The notes beneath the pieces are model-generated. The model searched no databases. It saw only the letters and a list, made by a program, of their open reading frames with translations, and was not told where the DNA came from. Shown here one piece after another: positions 34,318-60,530 of a stretch of DNA of 64,000 bases; the first letter of the stretch is position 1; every line of letters begins with the position of its first letter. The stretch comes from Misgurnus anguillicaudatus (lineage: Eukaryota; Chordata; Actinopteri; Cypriniformes; Cobitidae), in contig NC_073358.2 in the NCBI RefSeq assembly GCF_027580225.2, positions 29,352,501-29,416,500 of the forward strand, in the 5' to 3' direction. Made by a program: the position numbers and the translations under genes.

Positions 34318-34784
34318 GCTCTTTCACCGCCATTGACGAGATATCTCGTCAATTAAGAGAAAACGCTTCCCCGCCAATGACGAGATTTTCCATCTTTCCG
34401 CAATACCGCCCTTCCACAACTTTTTAAACCCGGAAGTATTGCCCTATGGCAAGCGGCTGCATGTCCGTGTCTGTTTTAAAGATCGCTCTGAATGGGATCT
34501 CTATGAAAAGTCCGTCACAAAAATGGAATTATCTCTGCTTTTTGCTCAAAATGTTTTTGCAGAAACCTACCCATATTCAAAAGCTGATTACAAAAGAACC
34601 ACTGAAGGTAGGATGAAACGTTTTTTTGTTTGAAAGCAGAGGGTCTGTTCTTTCATTTGCTATATTGTATGTTTATATATTTAAAGAAGAACATTTTCTG
34701 GAAGGCATTAAACTTTGGTGAAAATCATGAAAAACGCTGGCGCTAGCTGGCAACTTTTTTAAAAAACCGCTGGCGGTGAAAGAG
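34318..34784. mobile_element. PIF/Harbinger-like MITE with TTA target duplication
   Basis: TTA at 34315-34317 and 34785-34787 flanks the ends gctctttcaccgcc and ggcggtgaaagag. A TTA duplication is typical of PIF/Harbinger elements. An internal plus-strand frame of 64 codons (34439-34633) has no recognised domain. Confidence 0.85.
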
Positions 34785-34877
34785 TTAGACAGTGTTTGTT
34801 TAGTGCTTCTGGAGAGCACATGAAATTTAAACTTAATATAAATAAGCAAGTCCCTGAGTTACAGTATAAGATCATTT

Positions 34878-35115
34878 TAAGGCCAATTCACAGTGATCCA
34901 ACAAACGCCAAGTGTCAGTGTAAAACCCCTGTTGGATCAAATTAAATGGAACTTTAGTATGTTGGGGTTTGTTGGACTTGGTTGTTGTTGGACCAACAAA
35001 CGCCAAGTGTCAGTGTAAAACCCCTGTTGGCAGATGTTGGATCAAGTAAATGGGACTTTAGTATGTTGGGGTTTGTTGGACTTGGTTGTTGTTGGACCAG
35101 TGTGAATTGGCCTTA
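34878..35115. mobile_element. Short MITE with internal tandem duplication
   Basis: The ends ttaaggccaattcaca and tgtgaattggcctta are inverted. Inside, the block caacaaacgccaagtgtcag occurs twice about 95 bp apart. Confidence 0.85.
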
Positions 35116-35255
35116 GGAGACTAGAAAAATAATATAACGCCAAAAGCTCCCAAACATCTTAGTAAAGCATATTTTTGAATGAAAACGGATTCATTTTATA
35201 AATTCAATATATACTAAAACATGCACAAATCTTCATCTCTAAGAATACAACACCT

Positions 35256-35261
35256 TTTATT
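35256..35261 (-). terminator. Likely polyadenylation signal of erlin
   Basis: AATAAA on the minus strand about 300 bp downstream of the erlin stop codon. No stronger signal is closer. Confidence 0.5.
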
Positions 35262-35561
35262 CAATGGCTTCTGTACACTATACTCAGATTCAAATAAACG
35301 ACCTAATGCCTTTTGTTCTGTACAAAAGAAAAACGTACTGTAATATAATTATATAATTTTAACTCCAAGTCACCGGAGCATACCTAACACCTGTTTAAAT
35401 ACAGATGTATTCTTTTTACCCAACTGATACCATGTTAGTTATACTGAAGTGGGCTCATAGCATTCAGCTGGACAGTTCAGTATAATGCCTGGCAATTAGA
35501 GCTGTGTGTTTAGTCTTAGTCTCTGTGCTACAAACTAGGTCTCTCTCTTAAGTGTATCTCA

Positions 35562-50257
<14,696 letters not shown>

Positions 50258-50400
50258 CCTGAATAAAAAAGATATATGAAGAGTTTAGATTCAAAACCCT
50301 CTGCATCTGACATGTTTTATTGTAAATTAGCTTTTTTTATCAGACTCTATGCTGATTCTGCCAACAAACCTGCATTTTTGATACCCAGAGGCTGGGATTT

Positions 50401-50868
50401 AGGGTGTTTTCACACCTAGTTTGTTTGAGCCCTCAAAACACTATCAGAGCAGTTCAGGGTGTATGTGATCTCAGACCCCCCTAAAATGACACAAAAGTGG
50501 ACCCCCACGTCCGGAGGTGGTCTGAGTATGGTTCATTTTTGGGTTCATTTGTGGTTCGATTTCTTTTTGAAATGTGTAATCAATGAGTTCCCAGTCCCCT
50601 TCGCATGTCGTTTGGACATTGTATCAAAATAAACTGCTGTACAGAAAGCTGTGGCCTAAGTTCTTATGAAGTTCTGATGTGAACAAGAAAGGGTCTGAGA
50701 TCATTTCAGTTCTAAAGAGGACCAAAAAAAGAACTGGGTCCTCTTTTGAGTCCACTTGATTGTGAACACCAAAAGGACTGAGGTCGCATTCGGCTAGTTC
50801 CTTTTCTGGTTCACTTAAGTGAACTGGGTTTGGTTCTTTTAAAATGAACTATATGTGAAAACACCCTA
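50401..50868. mobile_element. MITE with agggtgttttcacac ends
   Basis: agggtgttttcacacctagt is mirrored by …atatgtgaaaacaccct. It lies about 140 bp upstream of the erlin start codon, so in the 5' intron or promoter region of erlin. Confidence 0.85.
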
Positions 50869-51750
50869 AGTGGATTTGAAGCACAAGTATTTGATGAATG
50901 TATACTATGTGCCAAGAGCATTTGGTTAAAGGTGACATAGAATGATTGAACGGAGTATTTATCCTTGTTCTGTGATGTGACATGTAGACAAATTTTTTTT
51001 GGGGTCTGTAATGCCTTAGAAGCTTCCTAAAAACCTCTCTCAGATAGCTCTATTAGGGTGGGGGATTTTAAACAAGTGGTTTTGCACCTATTTGGCTCCC
51101 CCTACTGGCTTAACTTGCAATCTCATTACTGATTGGCTAACTTTGCTGCCACTCAAAAAATGTAGCCAATTATTTTAAAGTGGAAGGGCAGTTAGATGCC
51201 TGTGATGTCATAAGCATCAGTTTTTCAGATTGGGCTGTTTTCTGGCTGACATTTCTAAAAGAGGAATTTCTACACTCTAAAAAAAAAGGTTCCTTGAGGT
51301 TCTATATAGAACCGTTGGGTTCTATACTTGGCCAATAGAACCTTTTACCAAAAAAAGGGTTCCATATAGAACCCTTGGAAGGCAAAGAACCATTTTTATT
51401 AAAATGGTTCTATAATTCACGTTTTCTGACTGAAGTGTAAACTAAAGATTACACAATAATTGCAGACCTACACAACTCATTTACAAACCTACACAACTCA
51501 TTCACAAACCTTTTTGTGTCAATAGGCTGTGGTCAAAAAAAGAGAGAGTCAACAAATAGGCTATTAATATTTAGTGTATGATTTATTTCCTGTGAGCTTT
51601 TTTATGCAAGTTTGTACATTAGCATGAAACTTACAGTGCAGTTTGCGTTTCTGGTGAATTATCAGGTGTTTTCTTTATTTTGTACATTCTATATTGTCAA
51701 TGTTTGTTTAATTTAACCTGAAGGGGCATTAAAAACAAATAATCGCAAAA

Positions 51751-51766
51751 GTGCCCTCTGGTGGCG
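51751..51766 (-). promoter_or_regulatory. CTCF-like motif
   Basis: The minus strand reads CGCCACCAGAGGGCAC, close to the vertebrate CTCF core consensus. It lies about 130 bp upstream of the first splice donor of the unknown gene. Sequence match only. Confidence 0.45.
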
Positions 51767-52683
51767 TATATTTGCGTTGCACCAGAAGATGAGCCTCGTG
51801 ACGTGACAGTTTTTTTTTTCAAACTGAGGTGAGGAGTTCGGACTCCGGACCGGCATTTCTGCTTGTTTGTACCCTGTCCATGAGGTAAGTAAACTTTACA
51901 TTTTTGAAACAATATTACTGAAACATTTAGTATAATTAGTTAATATTTATTTTGTAAGAGTAGGCGTTGTGCTAAATAATGATCCTAGAAGCTACATTTA
52001 TAATATTTACCTCAGTTAAAAAATACTGCTGGTAACGTTGAAGCACTGGCGGGCTTCGTCAACCGTCAGTTATAAAAGCTCTGTTAAATACATTTTGTTC
52101 CGGGTTTTAATAAATTACGTTACAGTCCTGCTTTATTTCTTTGTCATTTTCAATTAAATTGCCAATCAGAATAAGACAGCTGTGTTGTAAGGAGACGAAA
52201 TTCGAGACAGTAATTTCAGTGAAGCGCGTGGTCAAAGGAACCAGGTGAAAGACGGTGGAAGGGAAATTATACAGTATGTAAATGTTTGTCGCAGTTTTAC
52301 ACATATTCCGTGAGTATTTTTCGCTTGTTCACGAGTGTTTTATCAGGGTTGGAGCTAAACCTTGAAGGAAAGTGGAAACTGCTGGCCACAGTTAAGAACA
52401 TTCCGCCGGTCTGTATTAATGCACGATTGCAGTGCAGCGTTCGTATCCGCAACACGTCTAGATGGCATGTTTTCTGTGATGCACACAAATAATTAATGTG
52501 ATGGTAGCTGTCAACCCACCCTTACATTTAACATTCAAATGTTTTAAAAAACAAACGTGTTCAGGTTTTTATGTGTATTTGGTTTGTGAAGTGTAATTTA
52601 TATGCTTTTTCCTCTCCCTCACAGATAACCATGGTTAATAAATGGTCAGACACGTCACTGGCTTTTAAATATAAACCCCATTG

Positions 52684-54377
52684 ATGCAAAAAGGTAAGGG
52701 CCCGGTTGCATAAAGCACCTTAAGTTTTTCCCTTAACTATGACACTTAAGGGGTAAATTCCCCTTAACTACTGTAAGATAATAATTAAAGAGTTTTGCAT
52801 ATAATCCCTTAAACGGTTCTCTTAGGTAAGGGTAATCGTTAAGTGTTTCATGACAGCAACCCCGGTTTGTTGTTATAAAATACTATTGTTGCCATGGAGA
52901 CGCAACAGAAAACCTTAAGGGTTTTTCTGCAACACCCTTAAGTTTAAAGGAAACAACTTAAGGGAAAATTACACTTAAGGTGCTTTATGCAACTGGGCCA
53001 AGGTGCTTAAAAGACCTCGTAAACCTGACTGTCACTAATGTTCATCAAAGAGCAAAATAAAAGAAATCTGTGTTTTGTAGCTTTAATGATAATTCTTACT
53101 GTATGTATTTCATTTAGAATTTAGCATTAAAGACTGTAAAGTGTTTGAGGACTTAATTTAAATTCTGTATATTTCACACAAATTTTTTTATTGAACATTG
53201 TGTTTTGAAAAATACATCAATTGCAACCTCAAGTTAATGTAGACTTTAAGGAACTTGTTTGTCTGAAAGTGGATATATAAAGATTTTGTGTTTTAAGATG
53301 CTGCATGGAATGACAATGAGGTTTGGAACAGACTTGGTGAAGAACATGGAAACATCTCTAAATAAAATGGCGCCAAACATCATCAGGAGTGCAAAAGAAG
53401 GAAGTAAAAAACATCTCTACGCCAATCTAATTGGAGAGGAAACAACAGAAGGTGCTTGTTCTTTGTCCAGTGTAAAGTAGCCTTATTTGCATAGTCAATG
53501 TAAAGGTTCTAGCACCTATAAATTGCATAAATGAAAATATGAAAATAATGTTAGTATAAACTTTTTCCTTGCCATTGAAGAGTAAACTTGTTAATTAAGA
53601 GACGCTGGCTGAGAAAGAGTTAAAGTTTACCCACAAATTAAAATTATCGTCACTTTCTTCAGCAGAACACAACAGAAGAAATTTTGAAAAAGTATGGTAA
53701 TCGAACAACAATGGTGCCCATTGACCTGCATTGTTTTGTGTCCATTAAATTGAGTTGTTCGGTTACAGACATTCTTCAAAATCTTTTTTTGTGTTAGTGT
53801 TCTGCTGAAGAAAGAAAGCTGTGAACGTTTGAAATAACGAGTGAGTGAATGAGTTTTCTTTTTTGAGTAAAACGTCCCTGTAATTGATATCTGTACCTAA
53901 TGTACAATAATTTGTATCTTTGTAGGTCTGGTGAGGAATGCTGCACTTCTGTTATTGCAAGCATTATTTCAAGAAAATCCCAGCTTCCTTTACTGTGTAA
54001 ATAGTGTAAGTCTTCTGTAATTTAGTTAGCATTTGAGGCACTTTATTTAAAGTAGCATTCAATGCAAATATAAAAATATTACTCTGTTTACCCTTAAATA
54101 GCATACAGCTCCACATCAATTATTATGAGTCTTGTTGGTTCGTGAGTGTCGCTTGCCTAGTTGTCATACTTTATTTGTGTTATTATGGGATAATTTTAAG
54201 TCTATTTGATGGCTTCTGTTAATTGGTAAAAAGCACTTAAAAGGTGAAATGTTTGTTTTACAGGAACCCAAAGGTCCCACACCAACCATAGTGTTCAACG
54301 GCTCTCCTGATCATCTCAAATCTGAAAGTATCAACTGTATAATGGACAATGTGAACTTAATATGTGGAAGACATTGA
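52684..54377 (+). CDS. Uncharacterised spliced fish gene, 134 residues predicted
   Basis: Exon model: 5' UTR exon ending at 51884 (gag|gtaagt), exon 2 from 52625 to 52693, exon 3 53251-53451, exon 4 53926-54005, exon 5 54264-54377 (stop TGA). Coding starts at ATG 52684, only ten bases before a donor (aaaag|gtaagg). Phases 1, 1, 0 all agree. The protein starts MQKGTCLSESGYIKILCFKM, then has RFGTDLVKNMETSLNKMAPN, KKHLYANLIGEETTEG, LVRNAALLLLQALFQENPSF and finally EPKGPTPTIVFNGSPDHLKS. It has no signal peptide or membrane segment. The string PTPTIVFNG and the preceding helices recall C-terminal parts of uncharacterised proteins with many copies in fish, so this may be a shortened member; function is unknown. 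An upstream ATG (52631) in exon 2 opens an 18-codon frame that ends before the chosen start. A solo LTR begins 23 bp after the stop. Confidence 0.6.
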
Positions 54378-54400
54378 CATCACAGGCTGTGGAATGACTG

Positions 54401-55297
54401 TGTCACTGGTCGGAGAAGCGGACCGCCCCTGTCGCGGATCACGCTCCTCCTAGTTCCACCTTGAGGAGGTCCCAAAGCACCCCAATGACCAGACAAACCA
54501 GAGATAAGTAAAATATAAAAATAGAAACTTTATTTAAATTATCTAAAACTAATGTGGGGAATGGGAAAGGGAATCTAAAAATCTCGCTTCTCGCCCTCAG
54601 GGGGAGTATTACAGGGCCAGGGACAGTGGAGGGATTTCCACGTGACTCCACCTCGAACACCGCTACAGAGCGTATCTGGCTGGGTTGGGCACACACCGTC
54701 GCGGCGGCCCCTGATGGCATCCACAAAGGTCCAAGACCCTCCTAAGGTGAGTACGGATGACAAGGACACAGCACACATCTTCAAGAAAGCTTTGTGTATT
54801 TCCGTTTCAAGAGGTTCTTACTTGACTGTTGAACAGTGTTTCTTCTCTCTCCACAGCTCCTAGCCGTAGCAGAACTACGTATTTCAGCACCCGAAGGACT
54901 AACAACCCAGCCGGCATCTGCAGCGTATATCCAACGCCATCAAACTTCACTCTGACAAGTAACTTCCTATACACAACCACGCCGTCCTTTCGCCCGGACC
55001 AGCCCCGCACTCTTTCCGCCCGCTACCTAGCGGTCGCCGGATCAGCAGAGCCTGCGGACTCTTCGGAGGCTGGTCTTCGTTGTGCTGCCCAAGGCGGAAG
55101 TTTACTTCCAGTAACTTCTACCTTCTCTCTTTATATCCCCAACCATCGCTCGCCACGTCACTCACACAGCTGTGCCTTGTTTCAGCGAGTGCGGGGATTC
55201 CCGGGGAACCCGGAAGTGCCGGTGTCTGTACAAACTGGTCCGGGCGGAACCTCTTCACTCTCCTTTTGGTTCCGCCCCGCATAGTCACTCTGTGACA
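54401..55297 (-). mobile_element. Solo LTR with ACTG target duplication
   Basis: TGTCAC…GTGACA borders, flanked by ACTG at 54397-54400 and 55298-55301. On the minus strand it has a TATA box (TATAAA at 55135-55130) and a polyadenylation signal (AATAAA at 54534-54529) in the right order for a 0.9-kb LTR. No internal retroelement region is present. Chance open frames inside (both strands, up to 151 codons) are not genes. Confidence 0.8.
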
Positions 55298-55301
55298 ACT
55301 G

Positions 55302-56234
55302 TTTGCGTTTTTTTTCTCCTCAATGTTCAATACCCTTTTGCCATTAAGCACACAGTGACTTTAATTTATAAAATATATGCTTAAGTTTTAATACCTGTAC
55401 AAAACAAATGTACAATCAACTTGTGTAAATTGTCATTCTATTTAATAGATTGTTCATGAATTGTCTTTAAATGCATTGTGATTTCGGTAACACTTTGCAA
55501 TAAGGTTCATTAGTTAACATTAGTTAATGTATTAACTAACTTGAACAAACCATGAGCAATACATTTGTTACAGTATTTATTCATCTTTGTTAATGTTAGT
55601 TAATTCAAATTTAAGCTTTAATTGCTTGTTCATGTTAGTTCAGAGTGCATTAACTAATGTTAACAAGATTTTAATAAAGTATAAGTAATTGTTGAAATTA
55701 ACATTAACAAAGATTAATAAAGGCTGTATAAGTGCAGTTCATTATTAGTTCATGTTGACTAGTGTAGCTGGCTAGTGTTGACTAATGAACCTTGTTGTGA
55801 AGTGTTGCCGTGATTTCTTTTCATCATTTCAGACACATGTAAGTTACTAAAAATTAGTACTGCATATACTGTACAGTATCTATGCGTAAGGGAAATAACT
55901 TGAACAAAATTTTTAATGTATAGTGTAATTAAGAGTTTTTTTGGAGTGTTTAATACAGAGATGCAATTTATTTATTTATGTATAAACGTATGTATGTTTA
56001 TTAAAAAGTGAAAATGCTTAATGGAAATAATTAAATAACTAAATGGTTGAATGTAATGAGACATTTTAAATGTAAACTAAAGTTTTGCTGTCTAATACAG
56101 AATAAAGAGATGTGATTTTAAGTAATTTTTATAGATTTATATTTCTGTATAATAAAATTAATAAATAATAAACTTTTATAATTTTCTGGATTGGTTATAA
56201 TTTCTTATCAATAATAAATTACTCATAATAATAA
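55302..56234. other. AT-rich tail of the TIR-bounded unit
   Basis: 55490-55810 has inverted ttagttaa / ttaactaa blocks (ggtaacactttgcaataagg … ccttgttgtgaagtgttgcc), a probable small MITE. No coding content. Possible polyadenylation signals for the unknown gene (aataaa near 55674, 56100 and 56151). Confidence 0.45.
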
Positions 56235-56774
56235 TAATAAAGAACCTTTAATGGTTCTAAATAGAACCATCTAACTTTGATTCAAAGAACCATTTGGGGT
56301 TCTTTTTAATGAACCCAGTAAAGTGGTTCTATATTGAACCATTTGGGGGTTCCATATATGAAGCGGGTGATAGAACCATTTCTGGTTTGATATAGAACCA
56401 TTTTTTTTAAGAGTGTAGAGACTGAGAGGTTTAGCATCTCTAACACTTTTTGTATGTTTGTGAATGTGGGTAGACTACCATTATTCAACAAAGACAAGGT
56501 AAAAACGGTTTTTCATTCTCTGTCCCCTTTAATATTTTATTTTTGAGATAGCACTTAGCGGCTTTTGCATCCAAGGTCTTCATATATTAACAAAGAACAC
56601 TCTTTTATTACCTATTGTCCATCAGAGGACACATATAGGACATTTTATAGACTTTTAGTTTGAAAACACCACATCAGATTGCACTGATATTGTATAAGTG
56701 ACAATTTGTGACAAATATATGAGAACTGTCATTCTGATGTGGGATTATTCTATGGAAACAGGTAGTTTCCTTTT

Positions 56775-57060
56775 AAATGGGACATTTCACAAGACTTTTT
56801 TAAGAACAGCCAAAATCTTTGGTGTCCCCAGAGTATGTATGTGAAGTTTCAAAATGTAATAACTCAAAATACCATATAGATAATTTATTATAGCATGTTA
56901 AAATTGCCACTTTTTAGGAGTGAGCAAAAATGTGCAGTTTTTCGGTGTGTCCTTTTAAATGCAAATGAGCTGATCCCTGCACTAAATAGCAGTATTGTGG
57001 TTGGATGGTGCTGATTAAAGGGTGGTGACATGGCATCACAAGAGGAGTCAAATTTCCTGC
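56775..57060. repeat. Partial TTAA-type MITE, inverted
   Basis: Its first part (aaatgggacatttcacaag … gtgtccccagagta) is the reverse of the right half of 4273-4695 and of the block at 32660-33040. Confidence 0.7.
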
Positions 57061-57138
57061 CAGTCATTATTCACCTCTTCTAAATGTTTTATATTACACA
57101 CAACAACAGTCCAGCTGGTTTCCAGCTAAATCAAAGAT

Positions 57139-57670
57139 CATGGTGAAAGATTCTAAGGATCAGCTGGGAGGACAGATGCACCAACATCAGTGTCCTGGAG
57201 GAAGCCAACATGACCAGCATCACCACTACAATAATGCAGTACCAATTACGATGGACAGTCTCCCTAAACAAATATTGTACTCCCAGGTAAAGGAAGGTAG
57301 TCGAGCAACTGGGGGGCAAAATAAACGTTTTAAGGACAACACCAAGGCCATTTTGAAGAAATTCAATATTACATCGAGCAACTGGAAACACATTGCACTA
57401 AACAGAAGCTCCTGGAAGACTTTCTTTGCAGGATAGTGCAGCAAATCATGTAACAGAACTCCGTCGTGCCGCAGAGACAAAGCGATAGCTTCGTAAGAAG
57501 AAAGATGAAAGGCTTGACCACCATAAAAAAATCCCCACCTACCCATGCACCAAAGTATGCGGATCGCAGATTGGCCTCTACAGCCATCTGAAGAACCATA
57601 AATACAGTAGTCCCAAAAGAGCGGACAGTCATACTCGCTTCGCGCGACCGCCAATGATGATTTTGCAAGT
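57139..57670 (+). pseudogene. 3' end of a non-LTR retrotransposon ORF2
   Basis: The frame from 57139 contains SLPKQILYSQVKEGSRATGG and QNKRFKDNTKAILKKF … NWKHIALNRSSWKTF, the conserved tail seen after the RT domain in several LINE groups. After a stop and shift near 57435 it continues with KIPTYPCTKVCGSQIGLYSH LKNH, a CCHH-type finger. The RT part upstream is missing. Group unresolved. Confidence 0.75.
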
Positions 57671-58145
57671 AGTTTAAAAGGGTATGTTTATAAATATTAT
57701 GCATAACAAATGTTTATTTTCAATTTTCTCTCATTTTGTTTGTCTCTGTTTCTCTCGGGCCAACTCGATAAATGCGGGCCAACTCAATAAACTTCACGAA
57801 ATGCACCAGAACTTTTATGAAAACAAAGTTTAGTTGTAATACAGTATAAACACATGTTGCTAGACAGGAAAAAACTACTTCATATTTAAATGTAATATTC
57901 CTTCAAATTTATCCACAAATATGTGTTTTCCTAAAATATACTTTAACAAGTGTTTTAAAATTAAACCTGCATATACGATATAGAGGATATGCATTGAAGT
58001 CACTTCTTCTATGTGACCATGCCGAAGCACGCCCTGTTGAGTGGCAAATGTTCAACAAAATGGCTGGTTTTCATAGCGGCTGCTCTTAAAATGTCCGTAA
58101 AACTAACTATCATCAGCTTAAATTGAATTTAGTTGGACTTGATTG
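57671..58145. other. No feature recognised
   Basis: AT-rich spacer between the LINE tail and the hAT element; nothing supported. Confidence 0.4.
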
Positions 58146-59969
58146 CAGGGGCGGACTGGCCATCTGGCACACCGGGCAGTTTCCCGGTGGGCCGACGTAC
58201 TTTTTGGGCCGACACATCTCATACTATCTTTGTCTGAGCAGCCCAGTTAGCGTCTTTTTTTCTAGACAGACCGGCCCACTGACATTTAAGCAGCAGCCCA
58301 TTGTTTTTTTTTTTTTAACGACATTAAGCTGGCCCAATGACTGACCATCCCAGTCATCATCCTTTTTTTTCCTAGATAGACCGGCCCACTTACATTTAAG
58401 CAGCAGCCCATTGGTTATTTTTTTTAAACGACATTAAGCTGGCCCAATGACTGACCATCCCAGTCATCATCTTTTCTTTTCCTAGATAGACCGGCCCTCT
58501 CACATTTAAGCAGCAGCCCATTGGTTATTTTTTTTTTTTGAATGACATTAAGCTGGCCCAATCACTGCTTTGGTCTCTGTGCAAGCGAGCATGCATCGTC
58601 GGTCAGTTCACATGTCAAAATAGAGAGAGAGAGAGAGATGGAGAAAAAACGCGCAACAAAAAAGCAGGCTCTTCAGGCAGGCGCTGCAAAATGTGTTAAA
58701 AAAACACAAATGTTTTCAACTCGCGTCGCTGGTGATGATGATGGTGGCGGCACTGTCTGGCAGCACCAGCACGCAAAGTGTCAGTGAGGAAAGGGAGAGA
58801 GATCAGGGAGAAATGAGTTTAGTGCCTGCGGTAAGCAGAACTGCTTTCAAAACACAAGTTTAGATAGATACCCTTTGATACAACTGAGTCAAAAACGCAA
58901 AATTATGGTGATAAAGCTGCAATAAAATAATTGCACTCTTTGCTCTGTGACTACGAGAGTGTATCTGATTCATAGATTTTTCGTTGATTGTCTGTTTCAA
59001 AACGTATCATTTCTCTTCAAGCAAAATCAAACAATCCAGGAGATCTGCTTACAGAAAAAGATGTGTTTATTGTATATAACAACACACTTGACAGATAATG
59101 TTAAAAATCTCTATTACTGTAATCACACAAGTTTAGCTCAGTGAATGTAGTGCATACTTTCCTGTAAGTACTGCAAGTAATAATCAGTTTTCAATATTAC
59201 TGTAAGCAGCACTTGTATTTTGTAAAAAGTCAGCAATTCAATGGCAAATTTTGCCAATTGCATGAAGCTTGTTTTAGGATTCATAAGTGTGGATTAAACA
59301 GTTTTATTGCATTAATAAATAAAACTTTCTAGAAGTGTTTGTTGTGTCAACACTCACTCTTTTCTACCTGCTATTAATTGGGTTTAGTGCTTTTATGGAA
59401 TTGGAGTTGCTATTGCTATACATATTTAAAGGCGTGCAAAGATGGGTGGTATTTGTAATTATACACTGCAAAAAAAAGTTATTTTCAAGAAAAAAAAATC
59501 TTAGTATTTTTGTCTTGTTTTCAGTAAAAATATATAAAAAAAATTAAAATAAGATGCTTTTTCTTTATGAGCAAAATGACACAAGAAAATAAGTCTAGTT
59601 TTTAGACCAAACATTTTAAATTTAAGTGATTTGTGCATAAAACAAGCTAATGCCAATGGGGTAAGCAAATTTTTCTTGCATTTAGTGTTTAAGAAAAATG
59701 TTCAAGATTTATTGCTTACCCCATTGGCAGATGTTTTATGCACAAAATAACTTAATATTTTTGGTCTAAAAACTAAACTTTTTTTCTTGAGTCATTATGT
59801 TCATCAAGAAAAAGCATCTTAATTTAAGAATTTTTAGATATTTTTACTGAAAACAAAACAAAAATACTAAGAACATTTTTTCTTGAAAATAATTTTTTTG
59901 CAGTGTATGTTTTGTGGGCCGGTTTTGGCCAAAATGCCAGGGCCGAATTTTTTTCCCAGTCCAGCCCCG
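58146..59969. mobile_element. hAT element (cagggg-cggactgg ends)
   Basis: Starts CAGGGGCGGACTGGCCATCT and ends …CCCAGTCCAGCCCCG; flanks cttgattg and cttgatag match at 7 of 8 positions. It contains a roughly 115-bp tandem triplet (agaccggcccact at 58268, 58379 and 58499) and a nested TA-type MITE. No transposase was found. Confidence 0.8.
59464..59905. mobile_element. Nested MITE with cactgcaaaaaaa ends
   Basis: cactgcaaaaaaaagttatt at the left is mirrored by aataatttttttgcagtg at the right, with TA at 59462-59463 and 59906-59907. The phrase tagtatttttgtcttgtttt also pairs. It is younger than the hAT element around it. Confidence 0.9.
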
Positions 59970-60199
59970 CTTGATAGCAGAGGTGGACAATACATTTTCC
60001 AAGCATCTGTGCTTTATTAGAGTGTTTGTCTTTGGAAAAATTTTACTTCACTACATTCTAAAGCATTTAATTATACTGTGTATTCTTTTATATTGCATAT
60101 TAAAATTTATTTAATACCTAATTACATTTAAATTGTGTAAAATGTTAATGTACTTAAATATTAAATGTAAAACAGAAACTTGTATTTATGAAATATAAT

Positions 60200-60530
60200 A
60201 GAGTAAAAATTGTGATAATATGCTTTGGAATGTATGCTTTCCAAAGAAAAACATGAATAAAATACAAATACTTGAAAAAATAATTTTAAGTAGAAAGTAA
60301 AACCTCTGCATGATAGTGACCCTAGTAACTTGTCAACCCACCTGTGGTCTGTGGACGTTGGCATGAATCTATTTTCTTTTTCTTTCTGTGTTTTTTGGCA
60401 GTCTGTAAAACAATAGCAACAAATTTTTGTTAATCTGTTAGTACAGTCTATCGCACATCAGCTTTTCCCATTTAGACACGTTTTCCCTGTGTTTCCCTGA
60501 TTTCACACTGTACTCAAATGCTGCCACTCT
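60200..60530. repeat. Dispersed repeat, left part of the interrupted copy
   Basis: Matches 845-1130; continues at 61070-61130 after the inserted transposon. Confidence 0.75.

Larger units (their letters stand above)
51271..56417 (+). mobile_element. 5.1-kb TIR-bounded unit carrying a spliced gene
   Basis: The left end CACTCTAAAAAAAAAGGTTC and the right end (reverse complement CACTCTTAAAAAAAATGGTT) are inverted repeats that continue as ggttctatatagaacc blocks for about 150 bp on each side, with TA at both borders. The ends are those of a common TA-type MITE, which would normally be a few hundred bp long. Here the two halves enclose the gene at 51.8-54.4 kb, a solo LTR and AT-rich sequence. 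Confidence 0.65.
50926..56532. mobile_element. TTAA-flanked element split by a 5.1-kb insertion
   Basis: The left end TTAAAGGTGACATAGAATGA and the right end (reverse complement TTAAAGGGGACAGAGAATGA) are inverted over about 48 bp with TTAA outside. Without the inserted block the element would be about 450 bp, a normal MITE size. The break is at TA, 51271-51272 / 56416-56417. Confidence 0.75.

Noticed and set aside
54829..55284. 151-codon plus-strand frame
   Set aside because: Lies wholly within the solo LTR on the opposite strand to its TATA and polyadenylation signals; Ser/Pro-rich composition reflects GC content.
57226..57704. Minus-strand frames of 111-142 codons
   Set aside because: Antisense to the LINE ORF2 tail, which has clear family motifs on the plus strand.
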